DNA of 64,000 bases from Mediterraneibacter massiliensis (lineage in GTDB: Bacteria > Bacillota > Clostridia > Lachnospirales > Lachnospiraceae): contig NZ_LN913001.1 in the NCBI RefSeq assembly GCF_001487105.1, forward strand, positions 1,854,372 through 1,918,371, given 5' to 3'. Below, piece by piece: positions 9,205 through 18,703 of this stretch. The notes below the pieces were generated by a model. The model saw only the letters and a list, made by a program, of their open reading frames with translations, ran no database searches and was not told the DNA's origin. How positions within the stretch are numbered: the stretch's first letter is position 1; each line of letters starts with the position of its first letter. The position numbers and the translations under genes are program-made.

Positions 9205-9468
9205 TTGGCTAACATTAAATCTGCTAAGAAAAGAATTTTAGTGAACGAGACAAAAGCTGCAAGAAACAAAGCAATCAAATCAAAGGTAAAAACTGCTGTG
9301 AAAAAGGTAGAAGCTGCGATCGCTGCAAAAGATGCAGAGGCTGCAAAGACTGCTTTACATGCGGCTATCGTTGAGATCTCAAAAGCTGGAAGCAAAGGTG
9401 TTTACCACAAAAGAACTGTTTCCAGAAAGATTTCTCGCTTATCAAAAGCTGTAAATACGATTGCTTAA
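9205..9468 (+). CDS. rpsT: 30S ribosomal protein S20
   Basis: Small-subunit protein S20, 87 residues, basic and alanine-rich (NIKSAKKRILVNETKAARNK at the start). Translation begins at a TTG codon (9205), six bases after a strong GGAGGTG. The frame extends to another TTG at 9190, but that lies within the ribosome binding site region and would add five residues before the conserved ANIKSAKKR start. It is monocistronic, with its own promoter and terminator. Confidence 0.95.
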   Translation: MANIKSAKKRILVNETKAARNKAIKSKVKTAVKKVEAAIAAKDAEAAKTALHAAIVEISKAGSKGVYHKRTVSRKISRLSKAVNTIA

Positions 9469-9490
9469 TTGATCTGATATAGAGAAAACA

Positions 9491-9527
9491 AAAAGACATC
9501 CGCTGCCGTCAGGCGGATGTCTTTTTT
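9491..9527. terminator. Bidirectional terminator between rpsT and MATE gene
   Basis: AAAGACATCCGC and GCGGATGTCTTT form a 12-bp stem with T runs on both strands. The stop codon of the convergent MATE gene (9509-9511) lies in the loop, so one arm of the stem also encodes the last residues of that transporter. Confidence 0.9.
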
Positions 9528-10867
9528 AATGTAGGCCAGACAGTGATGAGCATCGTAACAAAAGACGCTGTACCACCGATGGCATTCGATATGGGTTCTG
9601 CCAAAAACACCCCGTCTGTTCCCAGCCCTGCCACCATCGGAAGCAAAAGCGTCAGAGGAACTACAATGATGATCTTGCGGAATAAAGAAAAGAAGATCGC
9701 AGGTTTAGGCAGATTCAGTGCTTGGTATGTAGACTGCCCGGAAAATTGAAGTGCCATCATAAAAATCCCGCAAAAATACAGCCGCATTGCAGGGATTCCT
9801 TTTTGTATCAGCTCTGGTTCATTTGTAAACAGATGCAGGAAAAAACGTGGCTCAAAAAATAAAACTGCCCACATCAGTACCGTAAATACCATACAGCTTC
9901 CTGCCATAAATTTGATCGCAGATTTTACACGTGTATAACATTCTGCCCCATAATTATAGCCGATCACCGGCTGTGCACCGGATGTCAGTCCTGTCACTGG
10001 CATTGTGATGATCTCCCTCACTGAATTGATGACTGTCATGATTCCCACATATACGTCTCCTCCATATCTGGAAAGCATCGCATTACAGACGATCTGCACA
10101 GTTCCGTTCGTAATATACATGATAAATCCTGCTGCCCCGAGCAGCACGATTTCCTTCACCAACTTTACATCTATACGCATAGCGTCCCTGCTCAGTTTTA
10201 GAATCGCTTTTTTTCCTGTCAGGAATTTAAGCACCCACAATGCCGATGCTCCCTGAGAAATAACGGTGGCCACTGCGGCGCCTCTGACTCCCATATGAAA
10301 GCCGAAGATCAAAACCGGATCTAAAATAATGTTGAACACAGCTCCCAGCAAGACAGTAAACATCCCCGTCTTTCCAAATCCCTGGGAATTGATAAAATTG
10401 TTCATCCCCAAACTGATCATGACAAAGATCGTCCCCAGCAAATAAATCGTCAGATATGCATCTGCATAGGGAAACGTAGCATCACTGGCACCGAACAGAT
10501 ACAAAAGCGGTCTTTTGAACAATAGACCGGATACCATCAAAATACCGCCGCACACAAGCAGCATAGAAAAAGAGTTGCCCATGATACACTGTGCTTTTCT
10601 TTCTTCATGCCCGCCTCTGGCGATCGAACACAACGGTGCACCGCCCATCCCGAACAGATTGGCAAATGCTGTGATGATCGTAATAATAGGAAGCGCCAGT
10701 CCGATCCCTGTCAGTGCTTCCGCAGAAGTGTGCGGAATATGCCCTATATAAATACGGTCCACGATACTGTAAAGTACATTGATCAACTGTGCTAATGTCA
10801 TAGGCAGGGCCAGACTTAAGATATTTCTGGCAATGCTCCCTTTACTGAAATCATTTCTGCTTTCCAC
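9509..10867 (-). CDS. MATE family efflux transporter
   Basis: A 452-residue integral membrane protein of the multidrug and toxic-compound extrusion family, which exports organic cations by Na+ or H+ exchange. It has the usual twelve or so hydrophobic segments in two halves, an N-terminal ALPMTLAQLINVLYSIVDRI motif and the repeated GMGGAP-type stretch. Drug specificity cannot be told from sequence. Its last five codons (KKTSA) fall in the stem of the shared terminator with rpsT. It stands alone, between rpsT and ilvC. Confidence 0.9.
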   Translation of the reverse strand: MESRNDFSKGSIARNILSLALPMTLAQLINVLYSIVDRIYIGHIPHTSAEALTGIGLALPIITIITAFANLFGMGGAPLCSIARGGHEERKAQCIMGNSFSMLLVCGGILMVSGLLFKRPLLYLFGASDATFPYADAYLTIYLLGTIFVMISLGMNNFINSQGFGKTGMFTVLLGAVFNIILDPVLIFGFHMGVRGAAVATVISQGASALWVLKFLTGKKAILKLSRDAMRIDVKLVKEIVLLGAAGFIMYITNGTVQIVCNAMLSRYGGDVYVGIMTVINSVREIITMPVTGLTSGAQPVIGYNYGAECYTRVKSAIKFMAGSCMVFTVLMWAVLFFEPRFFLHLFTNEPELIQKGIPAMRLYFCGIFMMALQFSGQSTYQALNLPKPAIFFSLFRKIIIVVPLTLLLPMVAGLGTDGVFLAEPISNAIGGTASFVTMLITVWPTLKKTSA

Positions 10868-10918
10868 TCATCCTCTCCCCTTCCTGTGTGACTCAAACTC
10901 TATTATATACCCGTCGCC

Positions 10919-10966
10919 AAAAAAAGTACACATATCAAACACGAGTTTGATATGCGTACTTTTTTT
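10919..10966 (-). terminator. Terminator of ilvC
   Basis: A long stem (about 20 bp with one G-T pair) runs from the A tract at 10919 to the T tract ending at 10966, with a four-base loop. On the minus strand it follows the ilvC stop by about 55 bases. The A and T runs make it usable from both sides. Confidence 0.88.
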
Positions 10967-11020
10967 ACTTGCCGCTTCCGGCTGATTTCTTAGTTCCTGC
11001 TCACGGATCCTGCCGCAAAA

Positions 11021-12043
<1,023 letters not shown>

Positions 12044-12142
12044 TCATTCCTCCTAAATTTACATTCCAGCATGGCTATGCTGTGTTTTCTGAAAATTTAT
12101 AGTTAAAGGCTCCTGCCCTTAGCTTTCTTTTATGCACCTGTT

Positions 12143-12643
12143 TTAGTCAATATATGTAATATCCTTGCTTCCCCTGGCGAGTCCTGTGATCCCTGTCCGT
12201 GCCAGTTCTAATATCTCATAGTCTTTGAGCAGATTTAAGAATGCTTCCAACTTAGACTGATTCCCCGTTAATTCGATCATCAAAGATTCTTCTTCCACAT
12301 CTACGATCTTCGCACGGAAAATATCTGCCACAGAGATGATCTCTCCTCTCTGTGCGGCATTCGCGCGCAATTTTACCATGATCAGTTCCCGATAGACAGA
12401 TTCTTCATCTTTTAAAACTTTGATCTCAATCACATCTTCCAGTTTTCTGACCTGCTTTTCAATCTGTGAAAGGATCAGTTCATCTCCGGAAGCAACAACT
12501 GTGATCCTTGTAAATCTTGGATCTGCCGTCATACCTGCGGTGATACTGTCTATGCTGTATCCTCTTCTGCTGAATAAACCTGCGATCCGGCTGAGTACTC
12601 CCGGATTATTGTCGACCAACAATGAATAGACCTGTTTTCTCAT
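12143..12643 (-). CDS. ilvN: Acetolactate synthase small (regulatory) subunit
   Basis: Regulatory subunit of acetohydroxyacid synthase, which binds valine through an N-terminal ACT domain (YSLLVDNNPGVLSRIAGLFS) and activates the catalytic subunit. It has 166 residues from the ATG at 12643. A GTG four codons upstream (12655) is part of the GTGAGG ribosome binding site, so I do not use it. The catalytic subunit gene ilvB, which usually lies directly upstream, is missing; the upstream neighbour is an ABC-F gene. ilvN and ilvC form a two-gene unit. Confidence 0.93.
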   Translation of the reverse strand: MRKQVYSLLVDNNPGVLSRIAGLFSRRGYSIDSITAGMTADPRFTRITVVASGDELILSQIEKQVRKLEDVIEIKVLKDEESVYRELIMVKLRANAAQRGEIISVADIFRAKIVDVEEESLMIELTGNQSKLEAFLNLLKDYEILELARTGITGLARGSKDITYID

Positions 12644-12709
12644 GTATTTCCTCACTTTCCCGGTTTCATTGACCTTGCAGAAAAAACAGAGTGCGTTCTG
12701 TTTTCTATA

Positions 12710-12738
12710 ATATTAGCAACTATGTCTGCTTTTGTCAA
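12710..12738 (-). promoter_or_regulatory. Sigma-A promoter of ilvN-ilvC
   Basis: TTGACA (12733-12738), 17 bases, TAATAT (12710-12715) on the minus strand. The predicted RNA begins at about 12703, at a small hairpin (AAAACAGA/TCTGTTTT) followed by T residues, which could stabilise or attenuate the transcript. Confidence 0.82.
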
Positions 12739-12775
12739 GAGAATCCGTTCATTAATTCTTGATGTTACTTATTCC

Positions 12776-14617
12776 TTATTTTTCCTGCTGCTGCCGCTCA
12801 ATCTGTTCTGCCAGATCATTTAAATATACCCAGCGTTCCGTCTTTTCCTCCAGTTCTTTCTCCGTCTTTTCTTTCTCCTGCATAAGTTCAGACAAACGCA
12901 CGGAATTCGTCGCGTTTTTCTCTATTTCTTGTTCTGCTTTTTCTAGTTTTTCTTCCAATTGTGCGATTTCCTCGTCGATTCTCTCATATTCCCTTTGTTC
13001 TTTATACGAAAATTTTAGATTTGTCTGATGGTCTTGCTTCCATGAACGCTTTTTCCCCATTTCTTCTTTCTCGTCCGTATATGCCTGATTTTTCACTTTT
13101 GCAGCTGTTTTCCTCGTTTCTGTATTTTCCGTCTTTTTTCTTTTTTTCTCCATATAATCCGTATATCCGCCCTCATATTGTACAAATCTGCCCTCACCCT
13201 CAAAAGCAAATATACGATCTGCGATCGTATCCAGAAAATACCGGTCATGGGAAACAGCAATCACGATCCCTGCAAAAGATTCCAAATAATCTTCTAATAT
13301 GTGAAGTGTAGGAATATCCAAGTCATTGGTCGGTTCATCTAACAAAAGAACATTCGGGGCTCCCATCAGTACTCTCAAAAGATAGAGCCTTCTTTTTTCT
13401 CCTCCTGACAGCTTTGAAACCGGCGTATACTGCATAGAAGCATTGAACAGAAATCGTTCCAGCATCTGGGAAGCCGATATCCTTCCCTCTTTCGTCGGAA
13501 GATACTCCCCCACCTCACGAATGTAGTCAATCACTCTTTGCTCCGTGTCCATCTGGGGCGTCTCCTGTGCAAAATGCCCTATCCTGATCGTCTCGCCGAT
13601 TTCCACATGCCCACTATCCGGTCTTAATTCCCCTGCCAGGATCTTCATCAACGTAGATTTACCGCATCCATTCTCTCCTATGATCCCAAGTCTTTGATTC
13701 TTCAGTACGATATAACTAAAATCTGCAAGAATTGTTTTTTCCCCATACATTTTACATATATGAGATACTTCTATCGTCTTTTTCCCCATTCTGCTTTCTA
13801 CAGATTCCAGTTCTACCGTCATATCTTGTATAGGCGCCGCCTGATTTTTCAGTTCTTCCAGACGGAGCAGTCTTGCCTTTTGCTTTGTACTTCTGGCACG
13901 GCACCCTCGCTTTGCCCATTCTAGCTCTGCTCTTAACACACTGTTTCTCTTTCGCAGAGAGGCGAGTTCCATTTCCTCTCTTGCTGCTTTCATTTCCAAA
14001 AACTTTGTATAGTTCGCCTCATACTCATAAATTTTCCCATGATCGATCTCCCAAATCCGGTTCGTTACTCTGTCCAGGAAATAGCGGTCATGGGTAACCA
14101 TGATGACACATCCTTTAAACCGATTCAAAAATGCTTCCAGCCAGGCTGCCATTTCATTATCCAAATGATTCGTCGGCTCATCTAAGATTAGGATCTGCGC
14201 CGGTTCAAGCAGTGTCCTGGCTAGAGCCGCACGCTTTTTCTGTCCGCCGGAAAGGTATTGTACATTCGCCTCATGGTCAAACAATCCCAGCCTGTTTAGA
14301 ATCGTTTTTGCCTCGTTATCTGTCTCCCAGTCCTCCTTTTGCATTTTCCCTCTCATTACATAGGACAGCACTGTCTCCTCTTTTGTAAAAAGCGGATCCT
14401 GCGGGAGATAAGCAAGACGTATACCATTTTTTATAATCACTTGCCCTGCATCTGCCGCTTCCAGTCCAGCAATAATTTTTAATAAAGTGGTTTTTCCCGT
14501 CCCATTAATCCCAATGATGCCGATCTTGTCCCCCTCCTGGATCCCACAGGAGACATCAGCAAAAATACTTTTTTCTCCAAATTCTTTACTGATATGTTCT
14601 ATATTTAAAATATTCAT
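12776..14617 (-). CDS. ABC-F family ATPase, Uup-like
   Basis: A soluble protein with two ATP-binding cassettes and no membrane domain, 613 residues. Each half has Walker A (GINGTGKTTLLK, GENGCGKSTLMK), an LSGG signature (YLSGGQKKR, KLSGGEKRR) and Walker B (DEPTNHLD, DEPTNDLD). The DEPTNDLD of the second half and the charged C-terminal coiled coil of about 70 residues are typical of Uup. Uup-type proteins act on ribosomes or branched DNA; resistance cannot be claimed. The frame extends 94 codons upstream to 14899, but the hydrophobic, poorly coding start of that stretch and the AAAGGA before 14617 show that 14617 is the start. Confidence 0.9.
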   Translation of the reverse strand: MNILNIEHISKEFGEKSIFADVSCGIQEGDKIGIIGINGTGKTTLLKIIAGLEAADAGQVIIKNGIRLAYLPQDPLFTKEETVLSYVMRGKMQKEDWETDNEAKTILNRLGLFDHEANVQYLSGGQKKRAALARTLLEPAQILILDEPTNHLDNEMAAWLEAFLNRFKGCVIMVTHDRYFLDRVTNRIWEIDHGKIYEYEANYTKFLEMKAAREEMELASLRKRNSVLRAELEWAKRGCRARSTKQKARLLRLEELKNQAAPIQDMTVELESVESRMGKKTIEVSHICKMYGEKTILADFSYIVLKNQRLGIIGENGCGKSTLMKILAGELRPDSGHVEIGETIRIGHFAQETPQMDTEQRVIDYIREVGEYLPTKEGRISASQMLERFLFNASMQYTPVSKLSGGEKRRLYLLRVLMGAPNVLLLDEPTNDLDIPTLHILEDYLESFAGIVIAVSHDRYFLDTIADRIFAFEGEGRFVQYEGGYTDYMEKKRKKTENTETRKTAAKVKNQAYTDEKEEMGKKRSWKQDHQTNLKFSYKEQREYERIDEEIAQLEEKLEKAEQEIEKNATNSVRLSELMQEKEKTEKELEEKTERWVYLNDLAEQIERQQQEK

Positions 14618-14677
14618 ATATTTTCCTTTCGTACCATAGTGAAAATCTAAGATTTTTCTTAATTTTTCTTCCGATGC

Positions 14678-14706
14678 TTGAGTCCTGCCAAAAAAAGTTA
14701 TACCAT
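14678..14706 (+). promoter_or_regulatory. Promoter of the 14741 membrane protein gene
   Basis: TTGAGT (14678-14683), 17 bases, TACCAT (14701-14706). It lies about 35 bases before the start codon, in the short divergent gap with the ABC-F gene. Confidence 0.55.
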
Positions 14707-14740
14707 ATATAGAGTTATCTTTATGAAAGCGAGGATTGTT

Positions 14741-15496
14741 ATGCGTACAACCAAAAAGCACTCTACTATATTTGATGATGATTTTGAAGTCACATATGAA
14801 GATGATCCATCTGTCTTCACTGACATACAGCACACAGATGTTCCAAAACGGAAATACTTTGAAGATGTAGACTATGAAGATGAAGACGACTACAAACACA
14901 GAGCAGGATATAGAAATTATGACGATACCTGTTACGACCTCCCCAATGAAAAGGAATATAAAAAAAGGAAAAAACGCCGGAAAAGTTCTGTTCCTTTAGC
15001 CGCGCCAATACGAAAAGGCGGAAAAGCGCTGTCCAGATTTTCCAGTACCGTGATCCGGCGTCTTTCCCTCCTTCTCATCCTGGCAACTACATTTTATGTA
15101 ACTTATAATTTCTGGCGCGGAAGCGCGCTATATGGAGATATCATAGAAGCATGCAGGACAATGCAGGTTACCCCCGTATTGGCAGCATACTTCAGTGTAG
15201 CTGCCCTTTTCCTGCTCTTTGAACTTATTTCCCTTTTCTGGGCAATGACTAGAACAAAAGTGCGCGATGGTTTCTCTTCCTGGAAGGAGGATACCGGCAG
15301 AGGGATGTTTTCCTTCATCGCCGTGTTTGTCTCCTCCTATCTGGCATTTCTCCTAAACCGTTTTATCCCGGATTCTTTGGAAGTCCTATACGGTCTAAAA
15401 GGCGCTCTGGATGTCTATGGTTCTCTGTACAATGTCCTCTTCGGCCTGTGCACGGCAGGCGTAATTTCCTGCCTTATACGGAAACATCGGCGCTGA
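14741..15496 (+). CDS. Unknown four-helix membrane protein with acidic N-terminal tail
   Basis: I do not recognise this family. The 251-residue protein begins with about 75 polar residues rich in Asp, Glu and Tyr, followed by a lysine/arginine cluster (KKRKKRRKSS). Four hydrophobic segments then follow: near LLLILATTFYVTYNFW, VLAAYFSVAALFLLFELISL, FSFIAVFVSSYLAFLL and YNVLFGLCTAGVISCL. The start at 14741 has GAGG six bases upstream; the frame is open to 14678 without a better site. It is divergent from the ABC-F gene and convergent with the nucleoside kinase gene (15 bases between stops). The basic patch probably marks the cytoplasmic side of the first helix. Confidence 0.75.
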   Translation: MRTTKKHSTIFDDDFEVTYEDDPSVFTDIQHTDVPKRKYFEDVDYEDEDDYKHRAGYRNYDDTCYDLPNEKEYKKRKKRRKSSVPLAAPIRKGGKALSRFSSTVIRRLSLLLILATTFYVTYNFWRGSALYGDIIEACRTMQVTPVLAAYFSVAALFLLFELISLFWAMTRTKVRDGFSSWKEDTGRGMFSFIAVFVSSYLAFLLNRFIPDSLEVLYGLKGALDVYGSLYNVLFGLCTAGVISCLIRKHRR

Positions 15497-15511
15497 GCAC
15501 AAATATATAGA

Positions 15512-17182
15512 TCATACACGAAAACATCCGCCGCCGATAAATTCTCTCAGCAGTGAATTTGTCGGCACGTATTCACTTCCGATTCCCACAAAATAATCAA
15601 AAAACTTCAAAAGACGCTTTGCCTCTGCATATTCCGGCGATTTTTTTTCTACGCCGAACAGCAGCGGTTCCACATATTGTTTCAGTACAGCAAGTTCATA
15701 TAAAAGTGAAGAATTGAACATAACATCTGCTTCCTCCTGGAACGGGAAGATATTTTCTTCTTCTCCTCTCCTCACCGACTGCCACATAGCGATCGTATTT
15801 TTCGCAGATGTTCCTCTTGTTCTTGCATCCCGCACGAGCCTGCGTATAAGCCGTCCGTCTGTAGATGGTATCCGGTTATGCTCGTCAATATTTAACTGGG
15901 TCAACGCACTGATATAGATTTTAAATTTGTTTTCATCAGAAAGTGCTTCTGTCAGCTTTGGATTCAAACAATGGATCCCTTCTATCACAAGAATATCATT
16001 TTCTCCAAGCTTTTTGGGTGTCGTATCATAAGTCCGCACCCCTTTCTTAAAATTAAAGATCGGCAGATACACTTCTTTTCCCGCCAGGAGTGCCTCCATA
16101 TCTTCATTAAATTTCCTTACATCAATTGCTTCAATACACTCAAAATTATACTTCCCATTTTCGTCTTTTGGCGTATCCTCACGATTCACAAAATAATTAT
16201 CCACAGCGATCGGGTGCGGCTTCATGCCGTTTACTCTAAGCTGTATGGATAAACGATGGGAAAACGTAGTCTTTCCTGAGGAAGAAGGACCTGCGATCAA
16301 CACGAATTTTACATTCTTTCTTTTGGCGATCTGCTCGGCTATCGCACCAATACGCCTCTCTTGATAGGCCTCCTGCACAAGCACCACTTCCCGCATATCA
16401 CATTTTGTGACCATGTCATTGAGTGCCCCTACTGTATCTATCTCCTGACTGTCTCCCCACTCAACGGACGTTTTAAGCACTTCAAAGAGCTTCGGGCTCG
16501 GAGCAAACGGCGGCACCTCTTCCGGCCTTTCTTTCACGGGCATCTGTATCACAAAGCCCTTGTCATAAAGATGCAGAGAAAAATACTGCAGACAGCCGGC
16601 GTCCGGAACCATGTATCCATAATAATAATCCTCAAATTCATTCATACTATAAATATTAACCTTTGACACGCGCCTGTATTCAAACAGTCTTTCCTTATCA
16701 TACATCCCATGCCGCCGAAACAGCTCCACTGCTTCCGATGTATGGACAGAACGTTTCTTGATCGGCATCTTCTCTCTGGAAAGTTCCCGCATCCTATGCT
16801 CTACTTTCTCAAGAAATTCCTGGTCAAGTACAACATCTCCTTCCACCGTACAGTAATACCCCTTGCTGAGGGAAAAATGGATACGCACACGTTCTACTGT
16901 ATCATGTCCTCCTACATCATGCACCGCTTTTACCAGAAGAAAACACATGCTTCTCTTATATGCAGCATGCCCGATCTGATCTGCCGTTGTAAGAAAAGTA
17001 ATCTCACAGTCCTGTTCCACTGTCTTTGACAGTTCTTGAAGGCGGAATTCATTTACATAGACTAAGACAATCTGGTGCGCATATTTTTCCTGCAATTCTT
17101 CTGCTATTTTTTTGTACGTAGTGCCTGCTTCATAGATTCTTGTCTCATTTTCGATCTTTACTTTACAATATTTTTTCTCCAT
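15512..17182 (-). CDS. Nucleoside (uridine-type) kinase with N-terminal TGS domain
   Basis: A 556-residue protein in three parts: a TGS-like domain (about 1-65), a segment like the second additional domain of threonyl-tRNA synthetase (about 70-220), and a C-terminal P-loop kinase of the uridine kinase/phosphoribulokinase family. The P-loop GPSSSGKT is at 298-305, followed by VDNYFVNREDTP and IFNFKKGVRTYD. It is expected to phosphorylate a nucleoside with ATP or GTP; the substrate is not certain. It is the last gene of the dgt-dnaG-rpoD-trmK-nif3 run, 35 bases after nif3. Confidence 0.85.
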   Translation of the reverse strand: MEKKYCKVKIENETRIYEAGTTYKKIAEELQEKYAHQIVLVYVNEFRLQELSKTVEQDCEITFLTTADQIGHAAYKRSMCFLLVKAVHDVGGHDTVERVRIHFSLSKGYYCTVEGDVVLDQEFLEKVEHRMRELSREKMPIKKRSVHTSEAVELFRRHGMYDKERLFEYRRVSKVNIYSMNEFEDYYYGYMVPDAGCLQYFSLHLYDKGFVIQMPVKERPEEVPPFAPSPKLFEVLKTSVEWGDSQEIDTVGALNDMVTKCDMREVVLVQEAYQERRIGAIAEQIAKRKNVKFVLIAGPSSSGKTTFSHRLSIQLRVNGMKPHPIAVDNYFVNREDTPKDENGKYNFECIEAIDVRKFNEDMEALLAGKEVYLPIFNFKKGVRTYDTTPKKLGENDILVIEGIHCLNPKLTEALSDENKFKIYISALTQLNIDEHNRIPSTDGRLIRRLVRDARTRGTSAKNTIAMWQSVRRGEEENIFPFQEEADVMFNSSLLYELAVLKQYVEPLLFGVEKKSPEYAEAKRLLKFFDYFVGIGSEYVPTNSLLREFIGGGCFRV

Positions 17183-17217
17183 TTTTCCTCCTTTTATTCA
17201 GCTGTGGTCAGGAGTCC

Positions 17218-18000
17218 CTATACAACCTGAAACGGATGAACGACCGGAGCTGCCGTCACCTCCAGACCAGGAAGCTTTTTCTCCAGGAAGTGTTTCATGT
17301 CTTCTATAAAGACATATTCTGTCCCATAGTGTCCCGCGTCAATGATAGAAAGTCCCTGTTCTACCGCATCCAGCCCATCATGATGTCCTATATCTCCAGT
17401 CACAAGAACATCTGCTTTTTTCCGAATCGCCGCTGAAACAGCGCTTTTCCCACTTCCCGGTGATATGGCAAGCCGTGAAACACTTTGCTCCATATTCCCA
17501 AATATTTTTACCGTTCCTAGTTTTAATGTATGTTTCACATAGACGCCACATTCTTCCAAAGACATTTTTCGCGGCAGGGTACCTACTCTTCCAATTCCCT
17601 CTTCGCGCCCATCTTTCTCCATTGTAACATCCAGTACTTCGGTATTTTTCAACTGCAGGATCCTTTCCGTTAAAGCTGCCATTCCAAGGACATCATAATT
17701 TGTATGCATAGCATAGTATGCGATGTCAGACTGGATTAACGCAACGACCCTTCTACTTATAAAATCTCTGTCTGTCACGCATTTCAAAGGAGAAAAAATA
17801 AGAGGGTGATGCGTGATCAGCATATCTGCCCCAGCTTTCTTAGCCTGCTCGATCACAGATTCTGTCGCATCCAGGGCGATATATACTTTCTTCACTTCTT
17901 TTTCACTTCTCCCTGCCAGAAGTCCCACATTGTCAAAACTAAGGGCGGCTTCCGGCGGATAGGAAGCCTCTATCACTTTCATGATTTCCTTACACAGCAT
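17218..18000 (-). CDS. Nif3-like dinuclear metal centre protein (YqfO family)
   Basis: A 260-residue member of the NIF3/DUF34 family. The metal ligands are visible in MLITHHPLIFSPLK, and in GDIGHHDGLDA and IDAGHYGTEYVFIE near the C-terminus. Members form hexameric toroids with two metals per subunit; some act as GTP cyclohydrolase-like hydrolases, but the role here is unknown. It lacks the extra PII-like insert found in some longer homologues. The start overlaps the end of trmK by 11 bases, so the two are translationally coupled. The trmK-nif3 pairing is widespread in Firmicutes. Confidence 0.88.
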   Translation of the reverse strand: MLCKEIMKVIEASYPPEAALSFDNVGLLAGRSEKEVKKVYIALDATESVIEQAKKAGADMLITHHPLIFSPLKCVTDRDFISRRVVALIQSDIAYYAMHTNYDVLGMAALTERILQLKNTEVLDVTMEKDGREEGIGRVGTLPRKMSLEECGVYVKHTLKLGTVKIFGNMEQSVSRLAISPGSGKSAVSAAIRKKADVLVTGDIGHHDGLDAVEQGLSIIDAGHYGTEYVFIEDMKHFLEKKLPGLEVTAAPVVHPFQVV

Positions 18001-18694
18001 AATACTTCATTCCTTTCTCTATGCATAGAAGTTCCTGTCTCAACTGTTCTTTTCTATCTTCTATCCTCTTTGTTCCTCCATTTTGCAGATGCTTTAGTAT
18101 CTGCTTCTTTAGATTGCCTTCCCTTTTCAGATACTCATACAGCACCGGATCTTTCTTTTCCAAAAGAAGCCTTCCATACTGAAGTTCTGTCTCACTCCAA
18201 TTCTGTTCCTGCTCTTTTTTCCCCGGTACTACTTTCATCATAGGATAGTATTTTCCTTCCTCCTGCACCATCTTCTCCTCTATAAACAAAAAACCCTCCT
18301 GTAGCAGAAAGGCTCTCACTTTTGCGGTCTCCGACTGCGGCTGAAGAATGCACTCCTTTAAATAAGCCAGGCTATTGCCTGCCTGTTCTAAAATATGTAT
18401 CATCAACCCCCCGCCCATTCCCGCGATCACTGCACACTGCGCTTCGCCCGGCCGCAGTTTATCCAGTCCGTCAGAAAGACGCAGTTCTATTTTATCTTCC
18501 AAGGCGTGCTCCTGCACATGGTCTTTTGCTCTTTTTAAAGGTCCCGGTCTGACATCCATCGCTACCGCAGAAGGAATGATCCCATTTTCCGTTAAATAGA
18601 TTGGGATATAGGCATGATCTGTACCTATATCCGCCAATTTATATCCGGCAGTCACCAAGGAGGCAACTGCCTGTAATCTTCTTGATAGTTCCAT
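17990..18694 (-). CDS. trmK: tRNA (adenine(22)-N(1))-methyltransferase
   Basis: SAM-dependent enzyme that methylates N1 of A22 in tRNA. The 234-residue protein has a Rossmann methyltransferase core with LADIGTDHAYIPIYL (SAM binding) and AGMGGGLMIHIL, and a C-terminal coiled helical region of the kind used for tRNA binding. It starts nine bases after the rpoD stop and overlaps nif3 by 11 bases. The dnaG-rpoD-trmK-nif3 order matches many Clostridia. Confidence 0.9.
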   Translation of the reverse strand: MELSRRLQAVASLVTAGYKLADIGTDHAYIPIYLTENGIIPSAVAMDVRPGPLKRAKDHVQEHALEDKIELRLSDGLDKLRPGEAQCAVIAGMGGGLMIHILEQAGNSLAYLKECILQPQSETAKVRAFLLQEGFLFIEEKMVQEEGKYYPMMKVVPGKKEQEQNWSETELQYGRLLLEKKDPVLYEYLKREGNLKKQILKHLQNGGTKRIEDRKEQLRQELLCIEKGMKYYAV

Positions 18695-18703
18695 GACTGC
18701 CCC

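Noticed and set aside
12776-14899. A 707-residue ABC-F protein
   Set aside because: The first 94 codons give a hydrophobic, atypical N-terminus with no ribosome binding site, and would overlap the divergent gene's promoter; the family start is at 14617.
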